NCBI GenBank assembly: GCA_001931875.2
Contig: MSJH02000828.1
Span: 212,374-276,373, forward strand
DNA: 64,000 nucleotides
Origin: Byssochlamys sp. IMV 00236
Taxonomy: Eukaryota > Ascomycota > Eurotiomycetes > Eurotiales > Thermoascaceae
Direction: 5' to 3'
Positions 35,192-47,404 of this stretch are shown here, one piece after another. The stretch's first letter is position 1, and the number at the start of each line of letters is the position of its first letter. A program made the position numbers and the translations under genes. Under the pieces are notes generated by a model, which made no database searches, was not told the origin of the DNA, and worked only from the letters and a program-made list of their open reading frames with translations.

Positions 35192-35380
35192 TAAATTTAC
35201 TGGAGTCTATTTTACTACAATGTACTGTACATTAATATCTGGCCCAAGTAAACTTGGAGCTTTACTCTCTAATGCCTCAGCTGTGGCCTTTACATAGAAG
35301 GATTACATACCAAATATTATCCTACATAGACATGTTATTTTTTGAAAGTTTCGACGGTCAGAATTGATACCATTTCTGCC

Positions 35381-37102
35381 TTAGATACACCAAAATACAA
35401 ATGGCCCGCTGTCACTCGTTTCCAGCATGTTGATCCACTTGCCAAACATAATGTTGCCTCCAGGGAGCACAACGCCCTCATAGCCAAAGGCCCAATGGAA
35501 ATCCGACCACGAAATAGGTGGCCATTCTTCGTCTGGAAAGCGGACCTCCTCCTGTTGGTCTTCTGCGTTCTCTTCGTTGTCCTCAGAAGGAATAAGCTTC
35601 AAAAGCTCCCGGTTCGGATTGTAGATTGTGAAGCATATGCGCGTCCAGCCTCTGAGTCCTCCTTGCGAAGATAGAATTTGCTCGATAAGTCCTCGGACAG
35701 GGTAACTTGTGCGATCATTCAAGCTGTGGAGGCTTTGAAGGCCGCGAAAATAGCGACGGCGGCTATCCGGTCCAAGTAAAGGTATGATATTATCAAAAAG
35801 CGCTGGCCATTCCTCATCAGAGTCGCGAATCAAGTGTAAATGTAGATGCTAGTTAATTGAAGAACGTCCAATTAGTCAGTCTGTCAGTCTGTCTGTTGCA
35901 GTCGCATTCAATTTCATTGACAATTATTCAAACGTACCAGAGGAAGAATATCCGTCCAGTGACTATCTAGGTCGGCGCATGTCTGACGATCTTGTAGACT
36001 GCTCAGATCAGGAGGACGCGGATGTATGCAAGCTACAGTATACAAAAACGGTGAGAAGATCATTCATCAGAAAAAGTAGCCGGATCGATTGATTGGGTTC
36101 ACATCCTTACAGTAATATCCTAGCCAGGAACTCCCAAGGTTGATATTGTGATGTATGCATTCGGTCCAGGGCTGGGGTCTCTTCTCTTCACAGAGGCTGG
36201 CGAATGATTTGTGGAATGTCCCTTCGTCGAGGTTAATAAGATGTCGCTGCCAAAAGTTCCGTATGTGCAATAGTTTTCTGAGGTCCAACTCCTCAATGGA
36301 AATGAAGACGTTCTCAGGGGCGCTTCCGTAGGAATAGACACTGGCGATGTCATAGTCGGTTCGCAGGCAGCGATACGAAAGGTTTAGATCCAGACTAAGG
36401 TAAGTTAAGCACTGTATATATAACTATCATTAATTCCACAAGTCTCGTGTCAAGAAAATGCAAATTATCCTAGGAGGCTAGGTAGGTAGGGTTAAGACTT
36501 ACCAGCTGCACGGCGCAGAAAGAATCTGAGCAGACATCTGGACTGCGCATGGCGAATCCACTAATCGGTCTTTCCAGAAAGGCGCTTTTCGAAATAACCT
36601 CACGAATCCTAGTAAGGTTCCTCGACACAACACTACCGTCACTTGTGTATGGTGATGAGAAAGATTCCTCAAGAAGAAGCTGAATGACCTCCAACCACAA
36701 CTTTTGTTGGCCACTTTCCCCGTCTTTGAAGGAAACTGCTTGTGACAGTACGATAGAGCGCGTTTGGTATTCGAATTTTATTTGCGCCGATGATTTTCCT
36801 CGCGGTAGGTCGTACTTCTCTTTGAATCGCCTGCGCCAGATAGAGGACGTGGTTGATAGTAAGATCGCGTTCAATGAAGTGCATGTCAGTGAGAGATTGA
36901 TGAGGTCCTTGTCATCTTCGAGCAAGAATGCGATGTCTTCGATTATCTGCAAATGAATGAGTCAGTATGACTGTCCAGGTCATGACTCTGGGAGATACTG
37001 GGAGACACTGGGCAATACCTCGATTGGTAATGTCAATAGAGCACTTTTTGACAGGAACTGCATCTGGGGATAGGAGATGATGTTCTGAGGATATGGATAC
37101 AT
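35381..37102 (-). CDS. F-box protein of unknown target
   Basis: Five minus-strand exons, 37102-37019, 36946-36503, 36411-36111, 36032-35938 and 35848-35381, give 463 residues with every phase matching. The F-box is rebuilt by the first splice: LLTLPIE-IIEDIAFLLEDDKDLINLSLTCTSLN, then STTSSIWRRRFKEKYD. F-box proteins recruit targets to SCF ubiquitin ligases through Skp1. The C-terminal two thirds have no leucine-rich or WD repeats that I can see; they contain WPALFDNIIPLLGPDSRRRYFRG and a DEEWPPISWSDFHWAFGYEG block found in Eurotiales-specific F-box families. An alternative start at the internal Met (MQFLSKS) is possible. The target is unknown. Confidence 0.75.
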
Positions 37103-37749
37103 CGTTAAATCATTGATGGCATGGTACTTGGTTATCTGTCCGTCATCGGTTGTGGTAGCAGTGAAATAGCAGCAACAGTAGGATGAGAAAGAGGTAGGAA
37201 AGGAGAAGTGGTAGCGCTACGTCTTTTGGCTCGAACGAAGTGAGAGCTCCTCGTCAGCTTCGACTGATATCTGCCTAGCTAGACTTCGAGATGGGAGGCT
37301 CGTCGTGGTGGTCTGGCTCCCTGTGTAAATTTCTTTTGCGGAAGCATTACTTGCATTTCACATGGAGCTTATCTTATATTGCCAGTTATCTTAAGGTTTG
37401 ATATATCTAGATGATTGTATTACTCCTAAATAGAATATTTGAACTTTTACTTTTATTAGTTCTTTGTATACCTGTAGAGATAAATATGGGTTCAACGCAA
37501 GCAATTCGAGATTCAGGTTACACTGTGCTTCAGAGCCATTTCATATTCGATATTATTTACTTATTTATATATTTTTAAGTTCTACTCTTTGTTAAACTTT
37601 TTGTCTTTTCGTGATTTCTTACTTTTAGGGATCAGAGTATCCGTTCAACTTGAAGCTCCGGATATATCATATGTATGTATATTTCAAATGCTATAAACAG
37701 TACATCCGACTTAGTATGTACATCAAGAGCATTATGTCGGCTGTTTTTC
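37103..37749. other. Intergenic region
   Basis: This 647 bp holds the F-box gene promoter and the oxalate decarboxylase 3' flank. The centre (37,380-37,670) is AT-rich. I see no gene. Confidence 0.55.
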
Positions 37750-39361
37750 TCATGCGGTGCCATTTCCGCTAGCAAGAGCAGTCAGGTTTGTGTTCCCTTG
37801 CACTATATACTGCTTGTTTGGAGACAGATTGTCAAGTACGCTATCCGGCAGATGCAAATGGTCTTGGACAATCTGTCTCGGAGTGAGTTTCAGCCATTGG
37901 CCGACTGAGATATCAGTGAATCGAGGTGCCTGTAAGACCTCCAGAAAGACAACATCCTCGTCGCCCGTGTTTTCAATATAATGGGACGCAGTAGCAGGAA
38001 CATAACTGACATCGCCAGCAGAGAAATCAAAAGTCGCACCTGAAGTGGGCGCGACGTATACACTGACACGGGCGCTCCCGGAAAGGAAGAAACCCCATTC
38101 ATCACTGGTACCATGCCTAGATAGAGAGAGAGTTTTCATTAGCCATGCCGATCATAGTTCCTTTCCTGTCGAGAGTTTACCTACCAGTGGACTTCTCTCA
38201 TGGCGCCTGGGTGAATAGTCACCAACGCTACGCTGAACATCTCGGCAATGGGAAAGGTTTGCGGGTCAAGAATCTTGATGCTTCCTCCAGGAACCTCGTA
38301 TGGTGCCTGCTTAGAGAAATGGTATGTGTAGCTCTGAGAACCCGAGGCTACTCCACCAGGCCCAGTGACATTCTGCGAGCTCAGGGGCCCGGCTGGAGAG
38401 CCGTTGAAAATATAGAGCTGATCCTTGGGCAGTTCATCGAAGGCTGAAAGCGGTGCATTAAGGTCCTTTGACCATACCTCCTTCGGATTGCGAAGGAACA
38501 TCTCTGATATGAGACCGGTGCCTCCATCATTAAAGTCGCCTTCGTCGAACACGAGCATAAATTCAGCACCCTCATCCAGAGCCTGAAGAGAATGAGGGAC
38601 ACCGGCGGGGAAATACCACACATCCCCAGCCGTGACATCGTCAACAAATGTCTCGCCATCCTCGTTCATGGTCTGTACGCGGACGCTGCCATTCATGACC
38701 AAGCTCCATTCATTTGCCTGTGGCAGGGTTAGCTGTAGTTTCCAGGAGCACACTCTCTTTCACCGGTTACCTTGTGCCAATGTAGCTCTCGATACGCCCA
38801 GGGTGACAACTTCATGTCTACTCCGGCCATAGCCGTTGCAACTGGCAGTACGTCTGTATTCTCCTGTCGCGACCACCCAGCACGGCCCGGCAGAATACGA
38901 TTATGCGACAACCCCATCGGCCACTTGCCCTGGGGTACTTCGCCGCTGTCCGATTCTGGGGGAGCCAGTGTGTCGGGATTAAGACGGTCGTATCCGTATG
39001 TACGTGGTCCCGGATCGGTACCACCCAGATCACCTCGAATTGGCTGCGGGTTCAATGTGTCTTTGAACGTGAACGGAATGCCAATCTCTGCGTCCGCACC
39101 TTGGCCAGGCGCAAGCTGGTATGAGGACTTGGGAACGTCACCACTGCTTGCTCGATTGACCTCGTTGGCGATTTGGCCAAGTAGGGTCTTACTGCCCCGA
39201 AGCGGCGCACCACCGTTGGACTCGTCATCTCCAGCTGCTCCAGCCCAGTCACCCACGGCAGAAGAGCTCTGAGATACAGGCACTGCGTAGGCTGCATGGA
39301 GAACACCAACCAGAGAGACAGCTCTCAGGTATGAGATGAACGAAGGATGCTGGAAATGCAT
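37750..39361 (-). CDS. Secreted oxalate decarboxylase (bicupin)
   Basis: Mn-dependent bicupin that converts oxalate to formate and CO2. Exons 39361-38771, 38717-38185 and 38116-37750 give 496 residues. The start ATG at 39361 opens a signal peptide cleaved near residue 26 (AYA|VPV). Cupin 1 has H194-W-H196 and E200 before VMNG; cupin 2 has H374-W-H376 and E381 before FFLSG, both complete metal-binding motifs. VPHSL and ASHYIEN carry the third-His blocks. Both introns cut these motifs: the first after HWHK, the second inside the Trp codon between the two histidines. Oxalate oxidase versus decarboxylase depends on a lid Glu that I cannot place by eye. It is the last intact gene before the AT-rich block. 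Confidence 0.88.
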
Positions 39362-40530
39362 AATGAGAAACAAGGACTCTCGATGTTGTGCCCTGGCATT
39401 GGATTGAATGAAAGTGTTCCTTTGATCTCCGACGAACTTGGGTCTTTATATACTTACCACCGTCATGGTGGTTTATGGTCCGGAGCGCTCGCAACCGTAG
39501 GACATGGAGGTACCATAGTCCTAACTCCCAAGTCAGTGACTCACTCGGGGGTAACTATGCACAAGAACAAGACGGGCAGTGCCGCAGTATACTCCGTTTT
39601 CGGCTTCGTCGATACCGGGCATCGACTAATGAAAGCTTGGTTGTACCTCTCTCCACCTCTGCCGGCGCCGTCGAAGCTTGGCCTAAAGCTTGGCCTATTC
39701 GTGCTCCAATCGATCCCACGATAGAGCTCCATCTTCTCCTCTTGCGATCCACAGATCAGTCAGATCACAATTTATCGTGAGGGGATGCAGCAGGGGTCCG
39801 TGAGGGGGAAAAGCAGAAACATCTCCGAACTTTGCTACATACTCCGTAATAATAGATAGTTCTCGAAGAGTACCATACTGCAGCACTCCGGCAAACATGC
39901 CGGCTGTCCCGAGAGTTACGTGGATCAGGGCGCTGATCAGTGATTAATATTGTTTCACCCAGGTTAACCTTTGAACAAGGCTAGCCTTACCAGATCCTCT
40001 TCTCCCCCACCATGAACTAAAAATAAGTCCCTTTTCTCCTATATAACTATTTTGACGGTCTTGAATCAGTTTATTCAACTCGCTGGATTCCTTTAGAAAT
40101 TATAAGCATAACAAATCTAGATAAAGGTAAGGTATAAAATGGTCGCTAAATCAGAAATAGGCTTTTTTTTAGAGTCGTTAACTGATAAATTTAGTAATTT
40201 GAATAGGATACTGTTGCGAAGTCCAACTAGTATACGCCCTCACTAGCGCCATTTTCTGCTACAGTGAAACAAGAAACCTAACTAGTATGCAGTGCATCCT
40301 ACCACCCCTTATAGGGTAGATGAAGGTGGAGACAGAAGACGAAGAAAAAAGACCCGAAAGTGCTCCAGATGAAAGCAACTAATCCCGGATCTCGCAGGAC
40401 TGAGACACTACGCGTATAGCGGTCATGGAAAGAAAAGAAGTACATATACACTAAGTGTTGTTAGGTATGCAGTGTCCGTGTCTAGGCCGTATCGATACAA
40501 GGGGATACCCCGAAAATAATCGCAAATATC
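39362..40530. other. Intergenic transition zone
   Basis: This 1.2 kb is upstream of the oxalate decarboxylase. GC content falls gradually; frames on both strands are short and overlapping. A pair of AACTAGTAT words (near 40225 and 40279) may be repeat debris. Nothing here supports a gene. Confidence 0.5.
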
Positions 40531-40795
40531 TCAGTCATCACGGCGACTGAGTTCGTACAAGGTCTCGGTGGCATTGTCTCCTTTGAAGCTGACCCTCCGC
40601 AGCAGCGTGGGCATCATGCGACGCTAATAAGCGGGACGGGCTGATGGTTGATGGGATCTCCGGAGCGGTAGCAATACTAGGCCCCTAGTAGCACGATTCG
40701 ACCATAGGGCCAGAAGGTGCAGAAGCCGACGGCGGCGGCGAGTAGGAAGCCGTTGAACGCGAGGAACATCCAGCGTAGCCTATCTATGTTTGCTA
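40531..40795 (-). pseudogene. Possible stranded 3' end of a membrane-protein gene
   Basis: A GC-rich island lies against the AT-rich block. On the minus strand, about 40791-40695 reads RLRWMFLAFNGFLLAAAVGF, continuing CTFWPYGRI, a convincing transmembrane helix. An in-phase intron (weak GTGCTA donor, TTAG acceptor at 40624) would join it to 40623-40531: RRMMPTLLRRVSFKGDNATE, then TLYELSRRDD and a stop, a basic-then-acidic cytosolic tail. Stops appear at once upstream, so the rest of the gene is missing or mutated beyond reading. The AFNG-containing helix loosely recalls the last helix of Ctr copper transporters, but that is a weak guess. Confidence 0.35.
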
Positions 40796-40843
40796 GCGGT
40801 AATTATTAATCATATAGCCCGGGGGTTTAAAATATTATACTTA

Positions 40844-40888
40844 ACCCCTACCCCCGGTAAATGAGCCGATCTCACTACCCGAGCCACG
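40844..40888 (+). repeat. Left terminal inverted repeat of pogo/Fot element
   Basis: Pairs with 42859-42903. Aligned by eye without gaps; differences are transitions only. Confidence 0.85.
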
Positions 40889-42858
40889 TCATTAAGAACT
40901 TCAACATCTTTAACATCATCAACTAGCTACATTAACTACTACACTACAACATCATATTTTTAATTTAAAATGGCTGGAAACATAAAAAAAGCGGTTAAAT
41001 TTTACATATCTTATAAAGATTCCAGCGCCGGCCAGGCTGCTCAGTTATTTAATATGCCAAAGTTAACTCTAACCGCGCAAGCACAAGGATAAATATCTCT
41101 AGCTGAAGCTGAGTATCAATACTATCGCTTAAATCCTGTCTAAAAAGAGGAGATAATTAATTATATCTTTAATTTATAAATATAAAGATTATCTATTACT
41201 CCTGCTATTATTACTACTATTATAATATATTTATTTAAATCTAATAATAAGGATATTAGACCCCTTAGCTACTACTAGGTTAAATATTTTATTAAATATA
41301 ATCCTCGCCTATAAAATATCTAGTTGCATCCTATTCTTATAGCAAGGCTTATTGCTATAGATAATAAGAATATCTATTATTTCTTTATACGCTTTAAGAC
41401 TACTATTCGCCAGTATAATATAATATTAAAAAATATCTATAATATAGATAAAAAGGAGTTTAATATAAATATATTAAAAGGCAAAAAGATTATTATTACT
41501 ATAAATAATATCTAAATATTTATATAGAAGCCTAGGAATTATAAATAGGTTACTATTATAGAGATAATCTTTATAACTAATACTTATATAATCCTAATAG
41601 TAATCTTTAAAAGAGTCTATTCTAATAACTACTTTCCTGATATAATCTCTCTCTAGCTATATACTTAATTATCTAAAGGCTAGACTAATAATTATCTTAG
41701 CTTAAGATAGCTTTATAAAATCTTTCTTCTATATATAAGACTAGCAGATCCTATATAGACTTATATCTTTATCTTAAATAATTATAAGAGTTATATCTCT
41801 AAAGACTTTATTCTAAACTGCTTAAATAATCGGGTTTACCTTTTATTCTTACCTCCTTATATTACTTATATTATATAGCCTTTAAATATTAAATACTTCT
41901 CTTCTTTTAGCTATTAATACGCTAGCGCCTTATATAATTTTATAAATACTTAAAGATAGCTATAGAATAAACCTATCTCTAAAAAGAAATTTCTTAAATT
42001 ATATAAAAAAATAGCATTAAAAGAGATAATAGAATATAATATTCGCGGTGCTTAGTATAGCGCAAGATTATACCCCTTTAATCTTAAAAGAATACTCTAG
42101 GATTACTATTATCTAACTAATCTGCTAGTAATACCTACTAAGAGGTTTAAAATTAAGCTTCCTTTAAGTCTTAGTCTTAAGGATATACTAAAAAACTTTA
42201 AAGACATTAAAGATTATATAAATATATTACTACGCCTAGATCTATCTCTAATTTATTATACCCTAAGGATAATTAAACTTCGCAACGCTATAACTAGGGA
42301 AATAGCAGCTAGAATAACTACTAGTTATCCTACAGGGCGCCCGCGCCAGACCGTAGTAAAGACGCCGAGCGCTTATTACAAAGCAAAATAGGAGCACGTA
42401 ACTTAATATATAACTACAGGAATAATACTGCCTTTAACCCCCCTAGCCAGTTATTTTAATATATTAAAAAGGAAAGCGGTAAGAAAGTTACGTTATATAG
42501 GTTTATATAAGCCTAAAAAAGGACTAATAAAAGGGAGGCTTAGCAAAGGAATATAAAAAGAAGTACCCTAATTTATTACCTCGCTAGCGCTCGCCGATTA
42601 ATAAAGAACTCTAGTAGTTTAAACTTACCCTAAATAAGGTAATTAAGGAGTTATCTTATCTAAAGCTTTAAATAGGGCTAGAAAGAACCTTAACTATAAA
42701 TAATATCCTAGACTAGTAATATAAAAGAAAAAAATAAAAAACTAGTTATAGTAAAATCTCTGGCAATTAAAATATTAATAACTATCTTTATAAATTCTAA
42801 TTAAATCTAAACATAGTATAAATAGCTTTAAATAGCTAATTAGTTTAATATAGAATTT

Positions 42859-42903
42859 CTTAGCTCAAGTAGTAAGGTCGGCTCGTTTACTGGGGGTAGA
42901 GGT
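42859..42903 (-). repeat. Right terminal inverted repeat of pogo/Fot element
   Basis: Reverse complement of the left terminal repeat; followed by the TA target duplication at 42904-42905. Confidence 0.85.
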
Positions 42904-42905
42904 TA

Positions 42906-45900
42906 CCCAGAGAATAAAATGCGCGTTCTTGCTATACTAGCTGTTTCTAGTATAGTATATAAAGTCTTATTCTTATCCTGCATAAGAATATAGATATAGC
43001 TTATCTTAGATAAATAGTCTTATATATACTCTTTTTAAATAACTATTAACTAATAGAAATAATAACTTAGTTAAGTATATAATATTAAAGTATAAGCTTA
43101 AGAATTAATTTATAATAAATAAAAATTAAAAGAACTTAATATAATTATAGTAAATTAAAAAAAATTAAATTAAATTAAATTAAATTAAACTAAACTACTT
43201 ATAGTTTAATTTAAACTTTATTTATTATTTAATTTAAATAATCTTTATAATATACTTTTAAATAATAGTAATAATTAATCTTTTAATAAAGATATTAAGT
43301 TTAAGATTATTTTAATATTTTTATTTAAATTTACTATTAAATATATATTAAGTAAAGATTAAGAAATAAATTAATTTAAAGGTTTTAGCTATAATTAAAG
43401 CTAAGCTCTAAGAAATTTTATTAAGGCTTAAATTATTTTTTAATATAAAATTATAAATTAAATATAAAGTATATATTAAATTAATTAAAAAGCTTTAATA
43501 ACTTTTAGTTAAATATTATTATAATAAACTTACCTTAGTATTTTATTAAAATAAAATCTATTTAAGCTTAAAACTATTTATTTAAAGCTCTCTTATAAAA
43601 CTAATTATTATTTAAAGATTTTTTTAATATTAGTATTTAAGCTAAGATTTTAAAAAAGAAAAAATTTAAAGTTTTAAGTTTAAATAGCTATAACTTTATT
43701 AATATAATAGCTATAAAAATATAAATAATATTATTAAATAGCTCTATTAATTTAAGTTAAAATAATATATAATATATTTATAAGCTTAGTTATTAAGCGA
43801 TATATTTAAGTTTAAAGTAATTAAGTTTAAAAACTCTAAAACTTTTTAGTAATTTTTAGCTTAACTTAACTTAACCTTAAATATCTCGCTTAATAATTAG
43901 TATTATATAATATATTATATATTATTTTAACTTAAATTAATAGAGCTATTTAATAATATTATTTATATTTTTATAGCTATTATATTAATAAAGTTATTAA
44001 GGATTAAATATAGCTTATTTTAGCTTAATAAGTTAGCTTAACTTAGCTTATATCTTACTTTAATTTTTTTAAATATCTTTTTTTTTCTCTTTTTTTTTCT
44101 TTTTTTAAGATTTAATATATTTATATTTAATCTTTAGCTAATTTAATAAATTACCTTAAAACTATTATATTATATTAAATTTTCTCTTTATAATAATTTT
44201 AATTTATAAAAACGCGCTTAGAAATAATAGCGCTTAATGCTTATTTTAGCGTTATAAGTATAGTTTTTATAGCTATATACCTTAATCTATAGAATTACTT
44301 CTGCGTTTTTAATATATATACTATAGTTATACTAATTATATTTTACCTTAAATTTACTTTATATTATTACTTTCTTAACTTAATTATTTCTCTTTTAACT
44401 TTTTAAAGGCGCTTAAATAAGCTTATTACTTTAGCTATTATTAGCGCTAGTAATATTAATATTAATAGCTATTACTATCTTTATAATAAATTATAGTAAT
44501 TTTAAATATAAAAGTATATTTATTTTTTACTTTTAAAAGTCTTTAATTTTATTAATTTATAAGAGTAATATAGTATTATTTTCTTTTTTTAATATCTTTT
44601 TATAGCGTTTTAAGTCTTAATAGTATTTTCTTTATTAGATTTTAATATTAATATAATATCTTTATAATTAGCTTTTCTTAAAATATATTATATAAAATAA
44701 GTTAAAATAAATAAAATATTTTCTATATAGAAGATAACTTTAATATAAAAGCTATTATCTTAAATATATTCTTTTAATTAAACTTAGAAACTATATAGTA
44801 TTAATATTAAGTTAAGTTAAGCTAAACTTTTTAACTTAGCTTAATAAGTTAAGTTAAACCTTTTAGCTTAGCTTAGCTTATAAGTTTAGCTTATAAGCTT
44901 AATATATAATTTAATTTCTTATTTAAATTAGTATATCTATTAAATCTTTTATATTATTATTATATTTAATAAATAAAATAAAAATAATTAATTCTTTAAT
45001 TTAATATAGTAATATTATAATAAACTATATATAATATAAGTTAAAAAGAATAGAATAAAACGACTTTTATACTAGCTTTAAAGAAAAGTATAATTTAAAA
45101 TAAAGATAAAGTATAAGAGATAAAATTAATATTAATATATTCTTATAATATAATTAGTTAATTATATTAAATTAATTTAATTCTTCTCTTAAGCTAATAT
45201 ACTTAATATAAAAACTCTCTTATTAAGCTAATTATTCTTTATAACTATATATATAATTATTTTAAACTTCCTTATAAGAGAATTTCTTATATATTTTTTA
45301 TAAATTATTAGTTTTAACTATTATATTATAATACTTCTTTTTAATTTAAATTTATTATCTTAATAAGTCTTAATTACTTAATAAATTTAGTAAAGCTTAT
45401 TTTTAAAAGTATTTTAATAAATCTATTAATAATTATATCTTTAGTCTTAATATATTCTATATTACTTTAATTCTTTTAGTATAAATTCTGTATATAATAA
45501 TATATAATATTAATATACTTTAATTTATTATAAGTATAAATATCTTTAATTAAAAATAGTAATACTTAATTATTTTTAGAGAATTTTATTAAAGAGCTTA
45601 TTATAAAAAATAATTTTTCCTTTATAATTAGCTTATATTAGTTTAAATTAATATATTTATTATAACTTATATTATATAGAAATAATATTAATTATTATAA
45701 TTACTTTATTACTTAATATATAACTATATATTTAGCCTTTATTATTAAGATTATAATAGATTTTTATTTTTAACTTAATTAGCTAATTAAATAGCTTACT
45801 ATAATAAAAATATTTTTTAAGATTAATATTTAGTTTATTTTATTTATTATATAATTTAAATTAAAATACTTAATAAGTTTTTAATCTTAATTTCTATAGA

Positions 45901-47059
45901 ATTAAAGGCTTAAGTATATAGTTAATTATAGGTATTTTATTAAGGATTTTAATAGCTTAAAATAGCCTTTAAATAGATTAAATAAGTATTAACTTAATTA
46001 TCCTATTATAAATATAATATCTAGTCTTATTAAAATTATTAAGTAAATAAGTACTTTAATAATCTTTTAATATTTCCTCTAATTAGCTCTTTTATCTTAT
46101 AGATTAACTAGTTTTAAATAATTATATCTATTTAATAAAATACTAATAAAATAAACCTTTTTTTATTTATTCTATATCTTAATAAAATCTCTTAAATATA
46201 ATAAGATTAACTTATAATTAATATTATTTCTACTTTATTATAAATAATTTAAATACTAAATATTTTATTTATTTTTTTAAGTTCTTAATCTTATATACTA
46301 TTTTAAACTTCTATTTAAACTAATTAATATATTTTATTTATTTTAAGCTAATGAAAATATTATTAATATATATTAAGATTAAAATCTCTTTCTTTAAATA
46401 TTATAGCAAGTATAAGTCTATATTTATTTAAATAAATTCTATTCTTTATAATATTTTAATATAGAAATAGTTTTAATCTTATACTATTTATTTAAACTAT
46501 ATAAAGATTTTAAGACTTTAAATATTATTCTTAATAAAATATTTATTTTAAGTAAAGCTATTATATAAATTTTCTCCTTTAATATTAATTTAATAAAGAT
46601 ATTATTAATATTTATTATATAGTACTTATAGTCTTTTATAGCTATTATAGTTAAAAAAACCTATAATATATTATAATATAAGATTAAAGCGAAAATATAT
46701 TTAAAATTAATTTTATATTTTTAAATAAATCTATAAATAATAAGATAAGCTTTAAGCTTTTATAAGAAACTATTTAAATTATATTTTATAACTAGTATTT
46801 ATTTATTAATTATAATATTAATTTTCTTTAATAAAATAATTACTTTAAAAGTTTTATTTATTTATAATATATTTATCTTAGCTTTAAAAGCTTCTTATTA
46901 TAATTTACCTTATATAAGATTATTAATTATAGCTATATAAAAATTAAGAATTAAAATATATTCTTTAATAATAAAAACTGCTTTTAATATATAATTTATA
47001 TACTTTTCTTTATTTAGAATTATTCTTAGAATAATAAGGTTTAAAGTAAGTATTACTTT
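42906..47059. other. Unassigned AT-rich block
   Basis: These 4.1 kb lie between the two recognisable elements. It contains a pentanucleotide AAATT array (about 43155-43190), a large inverted repeat (43690-43995), a pyrimidine tract (about 44066-44108), a slightly GC-richer patch near 44205-44300, and TTAGCTTA-type tandem words near 44810-44910. No frame is readable. It may be several nested, heavily mutated transposons. Confidence 0.6.
43690..43995. repeat. Large inverted repeat (about 125 bp arms)
   Basis: The left arm, about 43690-43815, matches the reverse complement of about 43871-43995. The inner 90 bp are nearly perfect apart from a 2 nt indel near the outer end, and the arms flank a spacer of about 55 bp. 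The transcript or single strand could fold into a long hairpin. It may be the ends of a non-autonomous element or a head-to-head duplication. Confidence 0.8.
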
Positions 47060-47064
47060 ATAAA

Positions 47065-47404
47065 TATTATAGTACTAGTATAAGAGATAGAAGAGTCCTA
47101 GAGAAAGCTACCTTAAGGCGCCTTAATAAGATAATTAACCCGTTAGCTAATGCTTACTTAATTTAGAAGAGTAAGGTTTAAATTCTTCTAAATTATATAA
47201 GGAGTTATATAACCTTATAAAGATATCTTTAGCGTATAGCTTAATTTAAATTTAAGCTCTTTAAGCTATATCTTATTTATTAAGCTTACTTATAATAGCT
47301 TATTTTAGTCTAAATTAATTAAATAGAGATTTTATAGCTTAGTCTTAATATTAACTATCTTATTCTATTTATTTTAATTTATTCTTTAAGCTTATATCTT
47401 AATA
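47065..47404 (+). repeat. 5' LTR (340 bp)
   Basis: Aligns over its whole length to 52822-53161. Differences seen are mainly C/T and G/A, for example CCCGTTAGCTAATGC against CCTATTAGCTAATAC. Confidence 0.9.

Larger units (their letters stand above)
40844..42903 (+). mobile_element. pogo/Fot-type Tc1-mariner transposon, RIP-degraded
   Basis: The ends are terminal inverted repeats of about 45 bp: the left begins ACCCCTACCCCCGG and the right, read in reverse complement, ACCTCTACCCCCAG. I count eight mismatches in 45 aligned positions (TA included), all C/T or G/A transitions. TA flanks both ends (40842-40843 and 42904-42905), the expected target duplication. The transposase relic starts near 40970 with an HTH-like segment (AVKFYISYKDSSAGQAAQLF); the longest surviving frame (about 41324-41515) contains NIYNIDKKEF, like the NIYNxDExGF block of pogo/Fot DDE transposases. 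Multiple stops make it dead. Length 2060 bp fits the family. Confidence 0.9.

Noticed and set aside
39347..39898. Frames upstream of the oxalate decarboxylase
   Set aside because: No conserved blocks; some begin with non-ATG codons; probably promoter DNA.
41324..41515. 63-codon open frame in the AT-rich block as a possible small gene
   Set aside because: It is a surviving piece of the dead pogo/Fot transposase between stops.
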